Shown in pieces: positions 5,896 through 8,670 of a stretch of 8,670 nucleotides of DNA. The notes beneath the pieces are model-generated. The model made no database searches, was not told the DNA's origin, and saw only the letters and a list, made by a program, of their open reading frames with translations. This stretch comes from Spirochaetaceae bacterium (GTDB lineage Bacteria; Spirochaetota; Spirochaetia; PWKH01): contig PWNW01000336.1 of the NCBI GenBank assembly GCA_003557605.1, forward strand, positions 1 through 8,670, in the 5' to 3' direction. The position numbers were made by a program, and so were the translations under genes. Within the stretch, counting starts at the first letter, position 1. Each line of letters begins with the position of its first letter.

Positions 5896-6414
5896 TCAGA
5901 ACATTCCCGCAGCAATGCTGCGGTGATCTGTTCCGTTCACCTCAAAGCGTTCAAACTGCAGCTCTCCGTCATCATCATCGGAAAAATGCGCATCAATCAC
6001 GATAATTCCGCCGAAGCTCTCTGATTCACATTGGATAAGAAACCAGGTTACTTCCTGTTTTGTGTCCGGGTCTTGTTCTGACTCCATAGTGCCGTTAAGA
6101 ATAACTGACATCTCGCCTGAAGGGGCGGAGGCTACATAGTCTTCCAGAACTATCTTGATATCCATACCGGTCTCCCTGAGGGTGCTTTCAACTGACATAC
6201 CTTCAACCTCAAGCTCCCCTGCACCGAAGAGCGCACCTAGAGACCCTTCCACAAAGGTCATGAACACTGCTCCCATTGCCGTCTCAATTTCTCCTTCAGC
6301 AGGAGCATACGAGGGGACATCAGGTGCATCCGATGCAGCCCCGTCTCCGTTCCCGCAAGCAATGACCATGAATACCACTGCTCCTGCAGTCATCATTGCC
6401 AAACCATGTCTCAT
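5896..6414 (-). CDS. Acidic lipoprotein, unrecognised (172 aa)
   Basis: The protein has 172 residues with a type II signal peptide: a basic start (MRH), a hydrophobic core to residue 18 and a lipobox VIAC with the lipid-bearing C20. The next residues (GNGDGAASDAPDVP) are a flexible, acidic linker. The mature part has an amphipathic segment (about 43-64, METxxGAVF...LFGAGELEV style), a predicted beta-rich middle and an acidic tail with SDDDDGELQFERFEVNG. No family is recognised. ATG 6412-6414 is preceded by AAGGAGG (6428-6422), a near-perfect ribosome binding site. It follows another lipoprotein gene on the same strand after 76 bases, so both are probably co-expressed surface or periplasmic lipoproteins. 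Confidence 0.8.
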   Translation of the reverse strand: MRHGLAMMTAGAVVFMVIACGNGDGAASDAPDVPSYAPAEGEIETAMGAVFMTFVEGSLGALFGAGELEVEGMSVESTLRETGMDIKIVLEDYVASAPSGEMSVILNGTMESEQDPDTKQEVTWFLIQCESESFGGIIVIDAHFSDDDDGELQFERFEVNGTDHRSIAAGMF

Positions 6415-6428
6415 ATCCCTTCCTCCTT

Positions 6429-6458
6429 GCAGACAGGCTCTCTATCCAGCCTGTCTGC
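6429..6458 (-). ncRNA. 11-bp hairpin abutting the ribosome binding site
   Basis: GCAGACAGGCT (6429-6439) and AGCCTGTCTGC (6448-6458) are perfect 11-base arms around an 8-base loop. On the minus-strand transcript the stem ends exactly where AAGGAGG of the downstream lipoprotein gene begins. There is no T-tract, so it is not an ordinary terminator. It may block 3' degradation, mark a processing site, or tune access to the ribosome binding site. It is a cis-acting structure, listed as RNA for want of a better type. Confidence 0.6.
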
Positions 6459-6490
6459 CTTGCCTGTCATTTCCAGGCGAAACGAAATCT

Positions 6491-7615
6491 CTAATCCACA
6501 TCATCCAGGGAAATTTCGTAATCATCAAAAAAATCATCACCTGCTTCAAATTCTGAGACCCACCAGCCCTCTTCATCGGCATTACTAACCACATCTTTTA
6601 GCTCATAGGGATATACCGGTGAATCGAGACTGGAGTGATTATTTTTATTACCCCAGAGAAACAGGATCAGGGAAGTACCGCACACTTCCGCATGACCGAC
6701 ATAGGTATGATATCCGTCATTTTTAAGACCTTGGTTGCTGTTCCCCACCAGGTAGAAATCATCTGGAACTGGAGGGAAGTTATGCGGCATCTTGACGGCA
6801 ATATAGGGATATCCATCTGGAGAGCTGAAGTTATCCTCAGTATCGATTGCTTCGATGAACTCTTTGAGGGAATCCAGGTTCCAGCTGAAAGAGAAGTCTT
6901 CAGCTGGCTCATCCTCCAGTTTAAACACATATTCGTCTTCTGCGGGAGACCATGTTTCATCAATCCAGACCCTTGGGACATGCTTTGAATGCTCCGATCC
7001 GTTGTTAAGTTTTACTCTTCCGTCTGCATAAACAGTTCCTTCTCCCCGGTAGATCCATGCGTCGACATAGTTTTCATAGTTTTCATAGCTTTCTTCATCT
7101 TCTGTACCGACGTTCAAACTGAATTCCTCTGCCTTCCAGATATCAACCAGAGTCATGGTGAAGGTTCCGTTAATGTCAGGATCATCGTATTCGGTGTAGG
7201 TGAATTCCATGTACCGGTAGTCGTTGAGCAGATCAATATCATCTTCCTGGCATTCAAAATAGGCGGGTTTTGGTGCATCCGTATTGGTGAATAAGCGCCA
7301 GAATACAATCCGGTTTTCATCCGAGTCTACTTCTGCTCGGTAGGTCTCGACTCCCTCCTCATGTGTCCCGGTAATGACCAAAGAACCGTTATCATTCTGT
7401 TTTATATCAGTCAGATCGGTATTGATGTGCTCCTGGAGCGACTGCATGATTTGGTCATCCGAGCCTGATACATCCACTTCAAGAAATTTGAGGGCAGTGC
7501 GCATGGCATGGCTCATTTCATCTGGATATGATGCAGGAGTGTCTTCCTGGAGCAGCAGATCGCAGCTCAGCAGGACTGCTGCAATGATCAATGCAGCGGT
7601 GATGTATTTCATCAT
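6491..7615 (-). CDS. Large acidic lipoprotein, unrecognised (374 aa)
   Basis: The start is placed at ATG 7613-7615, or at the adjacent ATG 7610-7612, because GAGGAGG sits 4 or 7 bases upstream. A longer in-frame start at 7648 would put a Lys/Arg-rich stretch before the signal and has no such site. Counting from 7615, residues 1-17 form the signal peptide, with lipobox LLSC and C18. The mature protein is strongly acidic and aromatic, with many Asp, Glu, Tyr and Trp. Near residues 125-150 it has EYDDPDINGTFTMTLVDIW, suggesting a beta-strand-rich fold, and it ends in DDFFDDYEISLDDVD. No known domain is recognised; Ca2+ binding by the acidic clusters is possible but unproven. It is the first gene of a probable two-gene lipoprotein operon and is divergent from the substrate-binding protein gene. 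Confidence 0.85.
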   Translation of the reverse strand: MMKYITAALIIAAVLLSCDLLLQEDTPASYPDEMSHAMRTALKFLEVDVSGSDDQIMQSLQEHINTDLTDIKQNDNGSLVITGTHEEGVETYRAEVDSDENRIVFWRLFTNTDAPKPAYFECQEDDIDLLNDYRYMEFTYTEYDDPDINGTFTMTLVDIWKAEEFSLNVGTEDEESYENYENYVDAWIYRGEGTVYADGRVKLNNGSEHSKHVPRVWIDETWSPAEDEYVFKLEDEPAEDFSFSWNLDSLKEFIEAIDTEDNFSSPDGYPYIAVKMPHNFPPVPDDFYLVGNSNQGLKNDGYHTYVGHAEVCGTSLILFLWGNKNNHSSLDSPVYPYELKDVVSNADEEGWWVSEFEAGDDFFDDYEISLDDVD

Positions 7616-7681
7616 CTTCCCTCCTCTGAGTTTGGTTCCTGTTTTCACTCTAACATATATAAAAGAGAAAACACACCTTTA

Positions 7682-7710
7682 ATGATACAAAAACAATTCA
7701 AGCATGTATA
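7682..7710 (-). promoter_or_regulatory. Possible promoter of the lipoprotein pair
   Basis: On the minus strand TATACA (7710-7705) is followed after 17 bases by TATCAT (7687-7682), matching four and five of six consensus bases. It would give a leader of about 60 bases. The region is AT-rich, so chance matches are likely. Confidence 0.3.
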
Positions 7711-7799
7711 TTTTGTTCACTAATCATATTTTTCTGTATATCTATGCAGTTTTTTTTGCAGACAATCGGTACAATGTGCCTGATTTTCTTCTATTTGTC

Positions 7800-7828
7800 T
7801 TGACACCATGTATACGATGAATAATAAT
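7800..7828 (+). promoter_or_regulatory. Promoter of the substrate-binding protein gene
   Basis: TTGACA (7800-7805, perfect) is followed by TAATAA (7822-7827, 16-base spacing) or AATAAT (7823-7828, 17-base spacing). Transcription would begin near 7835, giving a leader of about 37 bases. The rest of this 256-base divergent region is AT-rich. It contains a short stem with an 8-T run (7734-7757) of unclear meaning. Confidence 0.6.
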
Positions 7829-7859
7829 TCCCGATATTTATGTAGTATGCAAATAGTAC

Positions 7860-7866
7860 AAGGAGG
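7860..7866 (+). promoter_or_regulatory. Perfect Shine-Dalgarno site
   Basis: AAGGAGG lies five bases before ATG 7872 and fixes the start of the substrate-binding protein, implying strong translation. Confidence 0.8.
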
Positions 7867-7871
7867 CTACC

Positions 7872-8670
7872 ATGAAAAAAGTACTGTGTGTAACTGTACT
7901 GATTCTTTCAGTGTCTCTCCTCTTTGCAGGAGGACGCGCAGAACAGGCAGCAGTAGAGGAAAACCACCTGATCGTTGCAAATTTTGCGGAGACCCAGATA
8001 ATGGATCCCCATGCAGTTGAGGATACGGCATCCCACTGGATCAACAATCAGATCTTTGACGGACTGGTGCAGCGTACCGATGACCAGGGCGTTGTGCCGG
8101 CACTTGCTGAAAGCTGGACTTTTATTGATGAGAGGACCATAGAATTCAACCTTCGCCAGGGAGTTCTGTTCCATAACGGAGAAGAATTTACCGCTGAGGA
8201 TGTTAAGTTCACCTACCAGCGTCTGCTTGATCCCGATGCACGATTTGCCGGAAGGTCCAGGGTTGCCATGATCGATGCCCCGAATATTGAAGTCATCGAC
8301 CGCTATACCGTGCGCATTCCCACCCGGGAACCCTTCGCACCCCTGCTTACCTATCTTGCCCACAGCTCATCGCTTATCGTAAGCAAAGCCGCTGTTGAGC
8401 AGTACGGAAGCGACTTCGGCGCAAACCCAGTTGGAACAGGACCATTTAAGCTTTCACGTTGGGACCAGGGAACGGCTGTTCACCTTGAACGGTTTGATGA
8501 TCACTGGAGAGGACCTGCACAGGTTGAACGGCTTACCTTCAGGGGGATTCCTGAGGCATCCAGCAGGACCATTGAACTGGAAACTGGTGGCGTTCATGTA
8601 GCACAGCAGATACCTCTTACTGACTTGAGAAGACTTGAAAGCAATCCGAACACCGATCTGTATCAGTACG
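7872..8670 (+). CDS. ABC transporter substrate-binding protein, family 5 (peptide/nickel type), 3' end outside window
   Basis: The frame is open for 266 codons to the window edge; the family is usually 500-600 residues, so about half is present. It would bind oligopeptides, dipeptides or a related solute in the periplasm and deliver it to an ABC permease. Residues 1-20 are a signal peptide ending LLFAGG. There is no lipobox cysteine after the hydrophobic core, so it is probably a soluble periplasmic protein. Family 5 hallmarks are IFDGLVQRTDDQGVVPALAE (61-80) with SW next, LRQGVLFHNGEEFTAEDVKF (94-113) and NPVGTGPFKL (185-194). The exact ligand cannot be told from the sequence. The permease and ATPase genes (DppBCDF-like) are likely to follow outside the window. 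The gene has its own promoter and a strong ribosome binding site, and diverges from the lipoprotein pair. Confidence 0.92.
   Translation, partial: MKKVLCVTVLILSVSLLFAGGRAEQAAVEENHLIVANFAETQIMDPHAVEDTASHWINNQIFDGLVQRTDDQGVVPALAESWTFIDERTIEFNLRQGVLFHNGEEFTAEDVKFTYQRLLDPDARFAGRSRVAMIDAPNIEVIDRYTVRIPTREPFAPLLTYLAHSSSLIVSKAAVEQYGSDFGANPVGTGPFKLSRWDQGTAVHLERFDDHWRGPAQVERLTFRGIPEASSRTIELETGGVHVAQQIPLTDLRRLESNPNTDLYQY

Noticed and set aside
7616..7648. Upstream ATG extension of the 374-residue lipoprotein
   Set aside because: The extra residues precede a complete signal peptide, and GAGGAGG is placed for the ATG pair at 7615/7612.
7734..7757. Six-pair stem followed by eight Ts on the + strand
   Set aside because: The stem is AT-rich with a wobble pair, and no + strand gene precedes it; more likely part of an AT-rich promoter region.

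Overview
The window is about 8.7 kb of bacterial chromosome of roughly even GC. It most likely comes from a free-living spirochaete. That is an inference from the N-terminus of the last gene (a short Lys-rich, hydrophobic signal ending in LLFAGGRAEQ, typical of spirochaetal solute-binding proteins) and from several secreted proteins with relaxed lipoboxes (VIAC, LLSC, possibly FGSC). No rRNA, tRNA, CRISPR array or insertion sequence was seen.

Layout. At 1-251 there is the possible 3' end of a + strand gene, followed by a hairpin with a T-tract. From 3319 down to 359 lies a minus-strand block. It has a strong promoter (TTGACA, 17 bp, TACAAT) laced with palindromes, then a very short ORF and an 87-codon ORF in shifted frames, a 59-codon ORF overlapping by 8 bases, a 152-residue four-helix membrane protein, and a 574-residue membrane protein. 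The last is the most notable gene. Its N-terminal half has the rhomboid fold but has lost both catalytic residues, and its C-terminal half is a Tiki/ChaN/TraB-like domain with two GxxH motifs. At 3579-4646 (+) is an AbrB-family membrane transporter. Converging on it from 5708 to 4680 (-) is a secreted protein made of three tandem beta-rich repeats. Then come two acidic, unrecognised lipoproteins (6414-5896 and 7615-6491, minus), separated by an 11-bp hairpin that touches the ribosome binding site of the second. The window ends in the first 266 codons of a family 5 (peptide-type) ABC substrate-binding protein on the + strand, with its own promoter and a perfect ribosome binding site.

How the genes may work together. 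Almost everything encoded here is membrane-bound or exported. The minus block 3319-359 could be one transcription unit: small, probably autoregulated cytoplasmic proteins upstream of an integral membrane protein and a pseudo-rhomboid/Tiki fusion whose Tiki domain should lie outside the cytoplasmic membrane. That arrangement is the best candidate for something undescribed. Its function cannot be told from the sequence.
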